Source: Spiribacter salilacus
GTDB taxonomy: Bacteria; Pseudomonadota; Gammaproteobacteria; Nitrococcales; Nitrococcaceae
NCBI RefSeq assembly: GCF_009649225.1
Contig: NZ_WJPP01000004.1
Location: 186,001-250,000, forward strand
Direction of reading: 5' to 3'
DNA length: 64,000 bases
Of this stretch, positions 31,401 through 40,819 are shown piece by piece. The translations under genes and the position numbers were made by a program. How positions within the stretch are numbered: the first letter of the stretch is position 1; each line of letters opens with the position of its first letter. Below the pieces are notes generated by a model, which made no database searches, was not told where the DNA came from, and was given only the letters and a program-made list of their open reading frames with translations.

Positions 31401-33242
31401 ATGAGCGATACCCAAAATCCCGAAACCCATGAGTTTCAGGCAGAGGTCCAGCAATTGCTGGACCTGATGATTCACTCTCTCTACAGCAATCGTGAAATCT
31501 TTCTGCGTGAGTTGATTTCAAACGCCGCCGACGCGGCGGATCGGTTGCGATTTGAAGCCCTACAGACGCCTGAGCTTAACGAGGACGACCCCGAACCGCG
31601 AATTGAAATTCGTGTTGATGAAAAAGCGCGAACCGTTAGCGTGATCGATAATGGCACGGGTATGGATCGCACCGAGGTGATTGATCATCTCGGCACGATT
31701 GCACGATCAGGCACCCGACGTTTTCTTGAAGCAATGACCAATGATGAGCGTCAGAACGCCCAGTTAATTGGTCAGTTCGGCGTTGGTTTTTACTCCGCGT
31801 TTATTGTGGCAGATAAGGTAACAGTGCATACCCGGCGTGCCGGTTTGGCGCCTGAAGACGGCGTTTTATGGACCTCAGCGGGCAAAGGGCAGTTTGAAAT
31901 TGCCTCGCTGCCGCGTGAGGCTCGAGGCACGGAAGTCACCTTACATTTGGGTGCAGAGCAAGACGAATTTCTCGACCGTTTTCGCCTAAAGTCAATTGTT
32001 CGGCGCTACTCTGATCACATCGCCATCCCAATTTTGATTGCTGAAGAAAACGGCGAACTGGAAACCATCAATCAAGCCTCTGCGCTGTGGATGCGACCGA
32101 AATCGGAGTTAAGCGATAGCGATTATCACGACTTCTACCGGCAGTTAACCTTTGATACCGAGCCCCCGTTAGCAACGCTGCATAACAAGGTTGAAGGTGC
32201 TCAGGCCTACACCTCATTGCTGTTCTTACCCAGCCAGGCACCCTTTGATTTATTCGAGCCAGAGGGGCGAAGCGGGCTACGGCTATATGTGCGTCGGGTC
32301 TTCATTATGGAAGATCGCGAACACCGATTGATGCCGCGGTATCTACGGTTTGTGCGTGGCATTATTGATTCAGATGATCTGCCGCTCAATGTCTCGCGTG
32401 AACTGCTGCAACATAATCGGTTGATTGACCGAATTCGGGCGGCTTCTATCAAACGCGTACTCGATGCTTTAGAGCGTTTGGCTAAAGAGGAATCAGAGCG
32501 CTACAACAGTTTTTGGAGCGCGTTTGGGACGGTGCTCAAAGAGGGGCCAGTCGAAGACCCTGCCAATGCGGAACGCATTGCCGGGTTGCTGCGCTTTTAC
32601 TCCACACACGAAACATCCGCGCCCAGCGTGTCTTTGGCAGATTACATTGTCCGGATGAAGCCAGACCAAGACGCTATTTACTACCTAACGGGTGAATCTT
32701 TTGCTGCCGTTAGCAATAGCCCGCACCTAGAAGCCTTTCGCAAGCATGAATTAGAAGTGCTACTGCTTGCAGAGCCGGTAGATGAATGGCTCACCACCCA
32801 TCTAACCGAGTTTGATGGGCATCCCTTGAAAGCCATTGCAAAAGGCCAGTTGGATCTGAATCAAGCGGAATCGACCGAGCCTCCAGCAGAATCTGTGAGC
32901 AACTTGATCGAACGGGTAAAAACTGCGCTGGGTGATCGTGTCTCAGATGTTCGAGTCAGTCATCGATTAACGGACTCGCCCGCCTGTTTAGTGGTTGACG
33001 AAGGCGAGCTGGGCATTCACATGCAGCGGATGCTAAAGGCGGCTGGCCATGACTTGCCCAGTCAGCAACCGATTCTTGAGATTAATCCCGAGCATGCCAT
33101 TATCGAGCGTTTGGCGCAGATGACAGACGCGTCTATTGATGATTGGGCCGTGCTTTTATTTGAGCAATCAGTGCTGATGGAGGGGGGGCGTTTAGACGAC
33201 CCCGCTAGTTTTGTTCGGCGCATGAATCGACTGCTCGACTGA
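31401..33242 (+). CDS. htpG: Molecular chaperone HtpG (Hsp90)
   Basis: HtpG is the bacterial Hsp90, an ATP-driven dimeric chaperone. The GHKL ATPase domain has LYSNREIFLRELISNAADAADRLR, VIDNGTGMDRTEV and LIGQFGVGFYSAF. The middle domain has GIIDSDDLPLNVSRELLQ, and the C-terminal dimerisation domain follows. ATG 31401 gives 613 residues and the family start ETHEFQAEVQQLLDLM; the frame is open from 31317 but that part lies in the previous gene. The stop shares bases with the minC start (TGATG), an unusual link of a chaperone to the division-site operon. Confidence 0.97.
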   Translation: MSDTQNPETHEFQAEVQQLLDLMIHSLYSNREIFLRELISNAADAADRLRFEALQTPELNEDDPEPRIEIRVDEKARTVSVIDNGTGMDRTEVIDHLGTIARSGTRRFLEAMTNDERQNAQLIGQFGVGFYSAFIVADKVTVHTRRAGLAPEDGVLWTSAGKGQFEIASLPREARGTEVTLHLGAEQDEFLDRFRLKSIVRRYSDHIAIPILIAEENGELETINQASALWMRPKSELSDSDYHDFYRQLTFDTEPPLATLHNKVEGAQAYTSLLFLPSQAPFDLFEPEGRSGLRLYVRRVFIMEDREHRLMPRYLRFVRGIIDSDDLPLNVSRELLQHNRLIDRIRAASIKRVLDALERLAKEESERYNSFWSAFGTVLKEGPVEDPANAERIAGLLRFYSTHETSAPSVSLADYIVRMKPDQDAIYYLTGESFAAVSNSPHLEAFRKHELEVLLLAEPVDEWLTTHLTEFDGHPLKAIAKGQLDLNQAESTEPPAESVSNLIERVKTALGDRVSDVRVSHRLTDSPACLVVDEGELGIHMQRMLKAAGHDLPSQQPILEINPEHAIIERLAQMTDASIDDWAVLLFEQSVLMEGGRLDDPASFVRRMNRLLD

Positions 33243-33916
33243 TGGCGATTGAAATTAAGGGCCGCATGGGCACCTTTATGGTGCTGCGCATGTTGACGTC
33301 TGATACCTCAGAGGTGTTACGCCAACTGGATGGCCGGTTGACCAATGCGCCAGATCTTTTCTCGGGTGTTCCCCTCGTTTTAGCCCCGGCAGACGGACTT
33401 AACGTAACGGTAGAAACGTTGCGCGATGTGGCAGAAGGCCTCAAAGAGCGCGGCCTTTTGCCGGTGGGCAGCATGAATGTGAGCGAGGCGCTGGCATCGG
33501 CAGCCGGTTTGGGGCTAATCCGGAATCTGGCAGCGGCAACTCGAGAGAAACCGGCTCCCGCCGCCGCGCCAGCTGGCCCTGCGCAGGTGGTTACCCAGCC
33601 GGTTCGCTCTGGCCAGCAAATTTACGCGCGCGGGGGCGATCTTGTCGTGACTGCGCCCGTTAGTGCGGGGGCTGAAATTATGGCGGATGGCCATATTCAT
33701 GTTTATAACACCCTGCGAGGCCGAGCGTTAGCAGGGGTTCAGGGCGCCACTGATGCGCGCATTTTTTGTATGGATCAGCGTGCGGAGTTGCTCGCAATTG
33801 CGGGTCATTACCAGTTAAGTGATCAAATAGATCCTGCCCTAGGCGGGATATCGACAATGGCGTGGCTGGAGGGAGATAGCCTCCAAATCCAGCCCGCGTT
33901 TAACCCGGGAGGTTAG
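33242..33916 (+). CDS. minC: Septum site-determining protein MinC
   Basis: MinC inhibits FtsZ assembly away from midcell when recruited by MinD. The 224-residue protein has an N-terminal FtsZ-inhibiting domain (residues 1-100), a proline/alanine linker (PAPAAAPAGPAQ) and the C-terminal beta-helix: RSGQQIYARGGDLVVTAPVSAGAEIMADGHIHVYNTLRGRALAG, recognised by GQQIYA, GDLVV, SAGAEI and GNIHVYG-like HIHVYN. It starts on the htpG stop and is followed by minD after one base. Confidence 0.96.
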   Translation: MAIEIKGRMGTFMVLRMLTSDTSEVLRQLDGRLTNAPDLFSGVPLVLAPADGLNVTVETLRDVAEGLKERGLLPVGSMNVSEALASAAGLGLIRNLAAATREKPAPAAAPAGPAQVVTQPVRSGQQIYARGGDLVVTAPVSAGAEIMADGHIHVYNTLRGRALAGVQGATDARIFCMDQRAELLAIAGHYQLSDQIDPALGGISTMAWLEGDSLQIQPAFNPGG

Positions 33917-33917
33917 T

Positions 33918-34724
33918 GTGGCAAGAATTGTAGTGGTGACATCCGGTAAAGGCGGTGTAGGCAAAACGACCACCAGTGCTGCATTCGGTGCAGGATTAGC
34001 GAGAGCAGGGCATCGTACTGTCGTGGTCGACTTTGATGTGGGCCTGCGTAATTTGGATTTGATTATGGGGTGTGAGCGCCGAGTCGTTTACGACTTTGTT
34101 AATGTGATTCATGGAGAAGCCAATCTCAATCAGGCGCTCATTCGCGACAAACGAGTTGATAATCTTGCCATTCTTCCAGCCTCACAAACCCGAGACAAAG
34201 ATGCACTGACCCAAGAGGGCGTTGAAAAGGTGCTCGAAGGCCTTGCTGAGGAGTTTGATTACATCGTTTGCGATTCTCCGGCAGGTATCGAGCGCGGTGC
34301 GCATCTGGCCATGTACTATGCCGACGATGCGCTGGTAGTAACCAACCCAGAAGTCTCCTCAGTCAGAGATTCAGACCGCGTACTGGGGTTGTTATCCAGT
34401 AAAACGCGACGTGCCGAGCGCGGAGAAGATCCCGTTAAAGAGCATCTGATCGTGACACGCTATTCTCCATCCCGGGTCGGTAAGGGAGAGATGTTGAGCG
34501 TTGAGGATGTCTGCGAAATTCTTTCGATTAATCTATTGGGTGTTATTCCTGAATCAACAGCAGTCCTCAACGCATCGAATGCGGGTATGCCGGTTATTCT
34601 TGATGAAAAATCGGATGCAGGCCAGGCGTATGACGATACGGTTGCGCGCTTTTTAGGTGAGAAGCGGGATCATCGCTTTTTGACCGATAAAAAGGGATTG
34701 TTTAGCAAGCTGTTTGGAGGCTGA
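33918..34724 (+). CDS. minD: Septum site-determining ATPase MinD
   Basis: MinD is a membrane-cycling ParA-type ATPase that carries MinC and oscillates with MinE. The deviant Walker A motif is SGKGGVGKTTTSAAF (about residues 9-23). VVVDFDVGLRNLDLIMG and DYIVCDSPAGIE are the switch motifs. The C-terminal amphipathic helix (KKGLFSKLFGG) for membrane binding is present. The GTG at 33918 follows a strong GGGAGG site. Length 268 residues. Confidence 0.98.
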   Translation: MARIVVVTSGKGGVGKTTTSAAFGAGLARAGHRTVVVDFDVGLRNLDLIMGCERRVVYDFVNVIHGEANLNQALIRDKRVDNLAILPASQTRDKDALTQEGVEKVLEGLAEEFDYIVCDSPAGIERGAHLAMYYADDALVVTNPEVSSVRDSDRVLGLLSSKTRRAERGEDPVKEHLIVTRYSPSRVGKGEMLSVEDVCEILSINLLGVIPESTAVLNASNAGMPVILDEKSDAGQAYDDTVARFLGEKRDHRFLTDKKGLFSKLFGG

Positions 34725-34731
34725 GGCAATT

Positions 34732-34986
34732 ATGGGCTTTCTTGATTATTTTCGATCTGAACGGCGTGCCTCAGCTTCGGTAGCCAAAGAGCGCCTGCAG
34801 GTAATCGTAGCGCGTGAGCGAAGCGGTCGTGGCGGGCCAGATTATCTCCCAGCGCTGCAAAATGAGATTCTTGAGGTTATTCAGCGCTATACGAGCGTGG
34901 ATGATGATGCTGTCAAAATCCAAGTTGAACGAGACGGCGATTGCGAAGTATTAGAGGTGAATGTGACATTGCCCGCTGATCACTGA
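34732..34986 (+). CDS. minE: Cell division topological specificity factor MinE
   Basis: MinE stimulates the MinD ATPase and restricts MinCD to the poles. ATG 34732 gives 84 residues beginning MGFLDYFRSERRASASVAKERLQ, where the first residues are the membrane-targeting and MinD-binding helix. The rest is the dimeric topological domain (IVARERSGRGGPDYLPALQNEILEVI, then VDDDAVKIQVERDGDCEVLEVNVTLP). An in-frame GTG-type start inside minD would add six residues without support. The last 7 bases overlap mltD on the other strand. Confidence 0.97.
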   Translation: MGFLDYFRSERRASASVAKERLQVIVARERSGRGGPDYLPALQNEILEVIQRYTSVDDDAVKIQVERDGDCEVLEVNVTLPADH

Positions 34987-36566
34987 GCGGCGGTCACATC
35001 AACCTGTAGCTGAAGCCGTTGTCCAGGCTGCAACAAATTGTTGCTGCCCAAGTTGTTCCAGCGTCGTAAATCGGCAATGGTCACTCGAAAGCGCTCGGCA
35101 ATTCGATACAGTGAATCGCCCTGACGAACCGTATAGTTGACCTGTTGAATCGTATCGACTGCGTTACTGGCCAGGTTGCTAGTCGGCGCCGATTCTGTTG
35201 ACCAAACCGTAAGCTGCTCACCCACGCGTAGCGTGTTATCAGCGCTCAACGCATTCCAGCTGACCAATTGATCAACGCTCACCCCATAGCGGCGGCTGAT
35301 GGCCCATAGCGACTCGCCTGGCTGCACCACATGGTTGAAACGTTGCTCGCTTTGCGTAGACCCCGCAATATTTTCTGTGCCGGTGGGTCGGCTTGAAACC
35401 GGCACCAAAAGATCGCTACCAGCGCGGATGATATGCCCATTAATATTGTTCGCCTCTTGCAAGGCCGATACGCTAATGCGGTAGCGTTGAGCAATTTCGC
35501 CTAGGGTTTCGCCTGGACTGACAAGGTGCCGTTGCCAGCGCATCCACTGCTCACGCGGAACTTCCGCGGCTCGCTGATTGAATTGATCAACTTGCGCTAG
35601 CGGAAGCAGAAGCCGATGTGGCCCCTCCGGCGCACTTGCCCAGCGGTTGTAGCCTGGGTTGAGTGCATAGAGCATTTCCATGTCAATGCCCGCAAGCTCT
35701 GCGGCAAGCGCTAAATCGAACTGATGCGCTAGTTCAACCACTGATATCGCCGGTTCATTATCGATAGGTACGAGCGCTACACCGTAAGCCGGTGGGTCTA
35801 GCACGATATCCCGGGCAGCCAGTAGTCGGGGCACGTACTGCATGGTTTCGCGGGGTAGGCTTAGCGACCAGTAATCGGTGGGTTTGCCGGCCGCTTCATT
35901 ACGTTTAATTGCCCGGGCCACGGTGCCTTGTCCAGCGTTGTACGCGGCAAAAGCCAGTAACCAATCGCCATCAAAGAATTCATGCAGATAGGTTAAATAG
36001 GTCAGTGCGGCGTCTGTGGAGGCGAGCACATCACGGCGGCCGTCATACCACCAATTTTGATCAAGGCCAAAATGCTGCCCGGTGCTGGGTATAAACTGCC
36101 ATAAACCCGCGGCTCGGCCATGAGAGTAGGCCGTGGGCTTATAGGCACTTTCTACAATTGGCAATAAGGCCACTTCCATCGGCAGCCCGCGCGTATCGAT
36201 TTCTTCAGCAATGTGGAATAGATACGGACTGGCTCGCTCACTTACGGTAATCCAAAAATCTTCTAACCCAACGTAGCGCTGGCGCTCTTTGGCAACGCGC
36301 GCGGCATTACCCTCTGGTAGGGTGAAACCGGCGCGAATCCGATCCCATACATCATTGCTTTCGATGGCTTCGGAGGAGGGTTGAGTCAATGTCTCAGCTA
36401 GCATCCCCGTTTGGGTTGATGCGGAGGCCGCTGTTGGCGAGAAATAACCGCCGCTACCGCCGGGGGTGGATGATTGACTGCCAGGACCGCTGCTGTCTTG
36501 CAGAGACGCACAGCCAGAGATCGTCAGCATCAAAGCGATGGGGAAGCCCCAGCGAAGACAGCGCAT
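34980..36566 (-). CDS. mltD: Membrane-bound lytic murein transglycosylase D (lipoprotein, three LysM)
   Basis: The 528-residue precursor has a lipobox (LTISGC, Cys19) for an outer-membrane lipoprotein. The lysozyme-like domain (about residues 125-260) has the catalytic Glu in LLPIVESAYKPTAYS, then GRAAGLWQFIPSTGQHFGL and AFAAYNAGQGTVARA. Three LysM peptidoglycan-binding repeats follow (HLVSPGETLGEIAQRY; HVVQPGESLWAISRRYGV; YTVRQGDSLYRIAERF). It cleaves glycan to 1,6-anhydro ends. It is directly downstream of gloB (9 bases), the E. coli neighbourhood. Its stop overlaps minE. Confidence 0.96.
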   Translation of the reverse strand: MRCLRWGFPIALMLTISGCASLQDSSGPGSQSSTPGGSGGYFSPTAASASTQTGMLAETLTQPSSEAIESNDVWDRIRAGFTLPEGNAARVAKERQRYVGLEDFWITVSERASPYLFHIAEEIDTRGLPMEVALLPIVESAYKPTAYSHGRAAGLWQFIPSTGQHFGLDQNWWYDGRRDVLASTDAALTYLTYLHEFFDGDWLLAFAAYNAGQGTVARAIKRNEAAGKPTDYWSLSLPRETMQYVPRLLAARDIVLDPPAYGVALVPIDNEPAISVVELAHQFDLALAAELAGIDMEMLYALNPGYNRWASAPEGPHRLLLPLAQVDQFNQRAAEVPREQWMRWQRHLVSPGETLGEIAQRYRISVSALQEANNINGHIIRAGSDLLVPVSSRPTGTENIAGSTQSEQRFNHVVQPGESLWAISRRYGVSVDQLVSWNALSADNTLRVGEQLTVWSTESAPTSNLASNAVDTIQQVNYTVRQGDSLYRIAERFRVTIADLRRWNNLGSNNLLQPGQRLQLQVDVTAAQ

Positions 36567-36575
36567 GTTGTGTTC

Positions 36576-37343
36576 CTAAAATTGATCTTTCCATTGCCGA
36601 AGTGCCGCAAACACTTCGACCGGTTCTTTTAGCGATCGCCCCGCCCATTGGCTGGCGCTGGCAGCTACATCGGCATTATCCCAGCGTAAAAACGGGTTGG
36701 TCGCTTTTTCTTCATCCATGGTGGAAGGTAACGTGATCCCGTTTCGTGCCCGCTGACTGCGCACCTGGTCAAGACGTGACGCTAAGCGCGTATTGTTTGG
36801 TTCAACAGCGGCCGCAAATTCTAGATTTTTTAACGTGTATTCATGGCCGCAATAAATTTTTGTGTTATCTGGCAGCGCGCGCAGTGTTGCAAGATAATGC
36901 TGCATTTGCTCAGCAGACCCTTCAAAAAGCCGCCCGCAACCGCCGGCAAACAATGCATCACCGGCAAACAAAATGCCATCCCCGTAATAGACGATATGAT
37001 CCAGCGTATGCCCTGGGGTGGCGATGATTTCAAGATCAATAAATAGCTCAGCGGGCTCTATATGGTCACCAGGACGTACCGGATTGGTGATACCAGCAAT
37101 GTTTGAGTCAGCAGGCCCGTAAACCACAACGTTCCCTTGCGCCAAGGTTTTTACCCCACCAATGTGATCGTGATGATGGTGCGTAATTAAGATGGCAGAT
37201 AGCTCGGCATCCATACCTTCGAGCGCTGAGCGCACCGGCCCGGCTTCACCTGGATCAACAACCGCTGCCTTGCCGTTCTTTGGTTGACGGACCAGCCAAG
37301 TATAATTGTCTGATAAAGTTGGGATCGGTGTAATTTCGAGCAT
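36576..37343 (-). CDS. gloB: Hydroxyacylglutathione hydrolase (glyoxalase II)
   Basis: GloB hydrolyses S-lactoylglutathione to lactate in methylglyoxal detoxification. The binuclear metal motif is THHHHDHIGG (about residues 53-62), with further ligands in TPGHTLDHIVYY, FAGDALFAGGCGRLFEG and YCGHEYTLKNL. The start at 37343 gives MLEITPIPTLSDNYTWLV and 255 residues; the frame is open to 37466 but the extra residues are basic and not family-like. It is divergent from yafS, as in E. coli. Confidence 0.96.
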   Translation of the reverse strand: MLEITPIPTLSDNYTWLVRQPKNGKAAVVDPGEAGPVRSALEGMDAELSAILITHHHHDHIGGVKTLAQGNVVVYGPADSNIAGITNPVRPGDHIEPAELFIDLEIIATPGHTLDHIVYYGDGILFAGDALFAGGCGRLFEGSAEQMQHYLATLRALPDNTKIYCGHEYTLKNLEFAAAVEPNNTRLASRLDQVRSQRARNGITLPSTMDEEKATNPFLRWDNADVAASASQWAGRSLKEPVEVFAALRQWKDQF

Positions 37344-37424
37344 GGCGTGCATGCTAACCCGACTCGACGCACGCCTCAAATTAGAGGCAAAATTTGAAAT
37401 ACAAACAAAGGGGTGCCTGAGGCG

Positions 37425-38144
37425 ATGCACTCGCTGCACACGTGGTTTGCGTCTACGGCAGGTCAAGAATTGGCTGAGCGTGAGGTACGTTTGCTCAATC
37501 GCCGGCTTGCCGGGCTTTATGCCACTCGCGTTTTACAGGTGGGTGCTTATGGCGCGGGGCACTGTCCAGCTGTTTTTGGACGGGCAAGGCAGTGGATTGT
37601 GGATGATTGGCGCCAAGGCCCCGTTGACTTGCAAGGGGCGCCCGAAGCTCTGCCTTTTGCGAACGAGAGCGTGGATGTGGTGATTTTGATTCACCAGCTC
37701 GAATTTGCAGATCGACCGCATCAGGTGATGCGTGAAGCGGTTAGGGTATTGGCGCCCGAAGGGCATTTGTTAGTTTTAAGTTTCAACCCCTATAGTCTGT
37801 GGGGGTTACGCCGTTTGCTCGCTTTTAAGCATGGGCAGCCGCCTTGGACTGGGCGTTATTTAAGCGCGCTACGTTTAGCTGATTGGATGTTAGTGCTTGG
37901 CTTAACCCCACGCTCGCCTGATGCACTGGCACTATTGCTGCGGCAGCGCGTTCGTGCCATGCCGTATAATCAAAGTTTGGGGCCAGTTTTGCGGTGGGTA
38001 GGCGGTGTTAATCTCGTCATCGGGCAAAAACGTGTGCCCGGACCCACGCATCCGTCGTTACGGCGTTTGCGAAAACTTGAGCTAAGCCCGCGTGGGTGGA
38101 TTGAGGCTGGCGCCCGCCATTCACGCGAGGAGATAAAGCAATGA
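37425..38144 (+). CDS. yafS: YafS-like SAM-dependent methyltransferase
   Basis: This protein of about 239 residues has a class I methyltransferase core: [16 protein letters not shown] as motif I (weak glycine pattern), [62 protein letters not shown], seen as the usual acidic loop, then post-motif strands (key parts [11 protein letters not shown] and [12 protein letters not shown]). The substrate is unknown, also in E. coli. I prefer ATG 37425; GTG 37413 is four codons earlier. Position between divergent gloB and rnhA matches E. coli yafS. Its stop overlaps rnhA (ATGA). Confidence 0.9.
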   Translation: MHSLHTWFASTAGQELAEREVRLLNRRLAGLYATRVLQVGAYGAGHCPAVFGRARQWIVDDWRQGPVDLQGAPEALPFANESVDVVILIHQLEFADRPHQVMREAVRVLAPEGHLLVLSFNPYSLWGLRRLLAFKHGQPPWTGRYLSALRLADWMLVLGLTPRSPDALALLLRQRVRAMPYNQSLGPVLRWVGGVNLVIGQKRVPGPTHPSLRRLRKLELSPRGWIEAGARHSREEIKQ

Positions 38145-38587
38145 AAACGGTTGAAATGTATACAGATGGGGCGTGTCGTGGCAATCCTGGCCCTGGCGGT
38201 TGGGGTGTTTTACTACGCAATGGAGAAAAAGAGCGGACGCTCTATGGCGGCGACCCCAACACGACCAATAACCGGATGGAGCTTACCGCTGCGATTGAGG
38301 GGCTGAGCTTGCTGTCAGAACCTTGTCGGGTGGAATTAACAACCGACTCAGAGTATGTGCGGCGCGGTATTACTGAGTGGATGCCGGGTTGGAAGCAGCG
38401 CAATTGGCGAACGGCATCCCGCAAACCGGTGGCCAATCGTGATTTATGGGAACGCCTTGATGCTATCGCGAGCGAGCATGACGTGCGCTGGCATTGGGTG
38501 CGTGGTCATTCTGGCCATGCTGAAAATGAGCGTGTGGATGCGTTGGCTAATCAGGGTATCGATGAAATGCAGTCAGTGAGCCGCTAA
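38141..38587 (+). CDS. rnhA: Ribonuclease HI
   Basis: RnhA cuts RNA in RNA-DNA hybrids. All four metal-binding acids are visible: Asp in [17 protein letters not shown] (residue 7), Glu in [13 protein letters not shown], Asp in [11 protein letters not shown], and Asp in [11 protein letters not shown]. The basic handle ([23 protein letters not shown]) is intact. 148 residues. It overlaps yafS and dnaQ at both ends. Confidence 0.98.
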   Translation: MKTVEMYTDGACRGNPGPGGWGVLLRNGEKERTLYGGDPNTTNNRMELTAAIEGLSLLSEPCRVELTTDSEYVRRGITEWMPGWKQRNWRTASRKPVANRDLWERLDAIASEHDVRWHWVRGHSGHAENERVDALANQGIDEMQSVSR

Positions 38588-39312
38588 TGCGACAGGTGAT
38601 TTTAGATACTGAAACAACGGGCCTTACGCCTGAGGAAGGCCATCGCGTTATTGAAATCGGCTGTTATGAGTTAGAGCAGCGTCGCCCCACTGGGAAGCGT
38701 TTTCATGAGTATTTAAATCCCGGGCGGCCCGTTGATCCAGATGCCATGGCGGTTCATGGGTTAACCGATGACTTCCTCTCAGATAAGCCACGTTTTTCAG
38801 ACGTTGCACAAGCGTTCATTGATTTTGTTGGGGGCGCCGAGCTCATTATTCACAATGCCCCATTTGACGTGGGCTTTTTGGATTACGAGTTGGAGAGAAT
38901 GGGCACTGCCTGGGGCCGTGTCACCGATCATTGCACGGTGTTAGATAGCTTGGAGTTGGCGCGCCGACGACATCCAGGACAGCGCAATAGTCTGGATGCC
39001 CTGTGTCGCCGCTACGGTATCGATAATACGCGACGCGAGTTACATGGCGCGTTATTAGATGCTGAGCTGCTAGCTGAAGTTTATTTGGCAATGACGGGCG
39101 GTCAGGCCGCCTTGCACTTGGGCGGCGCAACGTCCGGCGCAGTAGATGCGGTTGTCGCGCCAATTCAGCGTCTAAGTAGGGATCGGCCGCGCCTTGCCAC
39201 GCCGCAGCCAAATGAAGCGGCCTTGGAGGCACATGATGCTTGGCTTGATTTTCTCGATGAAAAACTCAATGCGCCCTGCGTGTGGCGCACGCTAACTGAG
39301 GAAAAAGAATGA
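38587..39312 (+). CDS. dnaQ: DNA polymerase III epsilon subunit (3'-5' proofreading exonuclease)
   Basis: DnaQ proofreads for the replicative polymerase. DEDDh motifs: ILDTETTGLTPEEGHRVIEIG (Asp and Glu at residues 7 and 9), IIHNAPFDVGFLDYE, and the HGALLDAELLAEVYLAMTGGQ box with catalytic His and Asp. The ~60-residue C-terminal tail binds the polymerase alpha subunit. 241 residues. The rnhA stop provides the A of its ATG. rnhA and dnaQ are divergent in E. coli but co-directional here, as in many Gammaproteobacteria. Confidence 0.97.
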   Translation: MRQVILDTETTGLTPEEGHRVIEIGCYELEQRRPTGKRFHEYLNPGRPVDPDAMAVHGLTDDFLSDKPRFSDVAQAFIDFVGGAELIIHNAPFDVGFLDYELERMGTAWGRVTDHCTVLDSLELARRRHPGQRNSLDALCRRYGIDNTRRELHGALLDAELLAEVYLAMTGGQAALHLGGATSGAVDAVVAPIQRLSRDRPRLATPQPNEAALEAHDAWLDFLDEKLNAPCVWRTLTEEKE

Positions 39313-40049
39313 CAAAACCATTTGTTGGGCCGGTGAATGCGGTCACATTTGATCTCGACTTTACCTTGTGGGATCTGACCGGTGTACTACATCACGCAGA
39401 GTCAGTGGCGCAGGGGCTTTTAGAGCAGCGCTACCCCGATGTGGCCGCGCGCTTTGACCTTGAGGGTCTGCGTCAACTCCGCGACGAAGTCATGCAAAGC
39501 CGCTCCGATATTGCACATGACGTAACCGCATTGCGCCGTGAGGCGTTGTGGCGTGCCGGTCAGGTTGGGGGGCTGAGTGGTGAAGCCCTACAGCAAATGG
39601 TTGATGAGATTTTTGAGGCATTTTTGGACGCCCGGCATGCTGTGCGTCTATATGACGATGCGATACCGCTGCTGGAGGCATTGCATGGCAAAGTACGATT
39701 GGGTGCGATTACCAATGGTAATGCGGAGGTGCATCGACTTGGGTTAGATCGGTATTTTGATTTTGCCTTATCGGCGGTTGAAATTGGTGCTGCTAAACCA
39801 TCGCGGCTTGTTTTTGAGACGGCACTCAATCGAGCCGGAGTAGCAGCACAAAGCGTTGTGCATGTGGGTGATGATGTGCATAGCGATGTGACTGGCGCTG
39901 CTAATTTTGGCATGCAAGCGGTGTGGTTGAACCGAGACGGGGCTACTTGGCCTGCTGATATTCCTGCAGTACCGCATCACGAAGTAGCCAGCTTGGCTGA
40001 ACTACAGGGCATGCTGTCTGGAATCGTTGAAAGGGCAGCGGTGCGCTAA
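39309..40049 (+). CDS. HAD-superfamily phosphatase (YjjG/PGP-like)
   Basis: The 246-residue protein is a class I HAD hydrolase. The nucleophile motif is VTFDLDFTLWDL (Asp at about residue 15), the second motif IGAITNGNAEVHRLGLD, the lysine in AAKPSRLVFETAL, and the metal motif HVGDDVHSDVTGAANFGMQAVWLNR. The helical C1 cap lies between residues about 25 and 115. It resembles YjjG-type nucleotidases and haloacid-type phosphatases; the substrate is not readable. It overlaps dnaQ (ATGA) and the next gene (TAATG). Confidence 0.85.
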   Translation: MTKPFVGPVNAVTFDLDFTLWDLTGVLHHAESVAQGLLEQRYPDVAARFDLEGLRQLRDEVMQSRSDIAHDVTALRREALWRAGQVGGLSGEALQQMVDEIFEAFLDARHAVRLYDDAIPLLEALHGKVRLGAITNGNAEVHRLGLDRYFDFALSAVEIGAAKPSRLVFETALNRAGVAAQSVVHVGDDVHSDVTGAANFGMQAVWLNRDGATWPADIPAVPHHEVASLAELQGMLSGIVERAAVR

Positions 40050-40819
40050 TGCAAGGCTTTGGTCTTATTGTTATTGGTGATGAGCTTTTATCCGGCAAAC
40101 GTCAGGATAAGCATTTCTCCCACCTGATCAGCCTGCTTGCAGCGCGAGGGCTTGAACTCAGGTGGTGTCGGTTTATCAGTGACGAGGCGCCCCTGATTAC
40201 CCAAACGCTCAAAGAAACAATGGCAGGGCCAGATGTCGTGTTCAGCTGCGGGGGGATTGGTGCAACGCCGGATGATAGAACCCGGCAGTGTGCAGCAGAG
40301 GCGTTAGGTGTGGGTATCGCTCCGCACCCCGAGGGTGTGGCCGCGTTAGAAGCGCGATTTGGAAGCCCTGTTGAGCCGCCGCATCGAATGCGTCTTGTCG
40401 AGTTTCCAGTGGGGTCGCGTTTAATCCCTAACCCTGTCAATCAGATTCCCGGGTTTAGCGTTGCGCGCCATCATTTTGTGCCTGGTTTCCCCAATATGGC
40501 CTGGCCAATGATGGAGTGGGTGCTAGATCACGAATACTTAGAGTGGCAAGATTCAGCCCGCTGGGTGGAACAGGCAATTGGGGTGGATGGGGCGCGTGAG
40601 AGTGATGTTATCCCTTTGCTTGAGCGATTTGAACAGCGCTATCCAGCGTTGCGGCTGTCTTGCCTGCCCAACACGCGCATTGAAGGGTTTGCCTTAGAGC
40701 TTGGCGTGAGAGGTGCGCCTGATGAAGTAGCTGAGGGCATGCAAACTTTACAGCAGGATATTGAGGCGCTGGGTTTTACCTGGGCGGCGGTAGAGATAGG
40801 CAAAGCTGATGGCGAGTGA
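40049..40819 (+). CDS. CinA-type molybdopterin-binding-fold protein
   Basis: The 256-residue protein carries the MoaB/MogA-like fold of the CinA N-terminal domain: LIVIGDELLSGKRQDKHFSHLISLLAARGLEL, then VVFSCGGIGATPDDRTRQCAAEALG and later VPGFPNMAWPM. It has no C-terminal nicotinamide-deamidase domain. Stand-alone proteins of this kind are widespread, and the E. coli relative YfaY is of unclear role; some homologues act as NMN or ADP-ribose pyrophosphatases. A housekeeping metabolite-repair role is a guess from the neighbours. Confidence 0.8.
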   Translation: MQGFGLIVIGDELLSGKRQDKHFSHLISLLAARGLELRWCRFISDEAPLITQTLKETMAGPDVVFSCGGIGATPDDRTRQCAAEALGVGIAPHPEGVAALEARFGSPVEPPHRMRLVEFPVGSRLIPNPVNQIPGFSVARHHFVPGFPNMAWPMMEWVLDHEYLEWQDSARWVEQAIGVDGARESDVIPLLERFEQRYPALRLSCLPNTRIEGFALELGVRGAPDEVAEGMQTLQQDIEALGFTWAAVEIGKADGE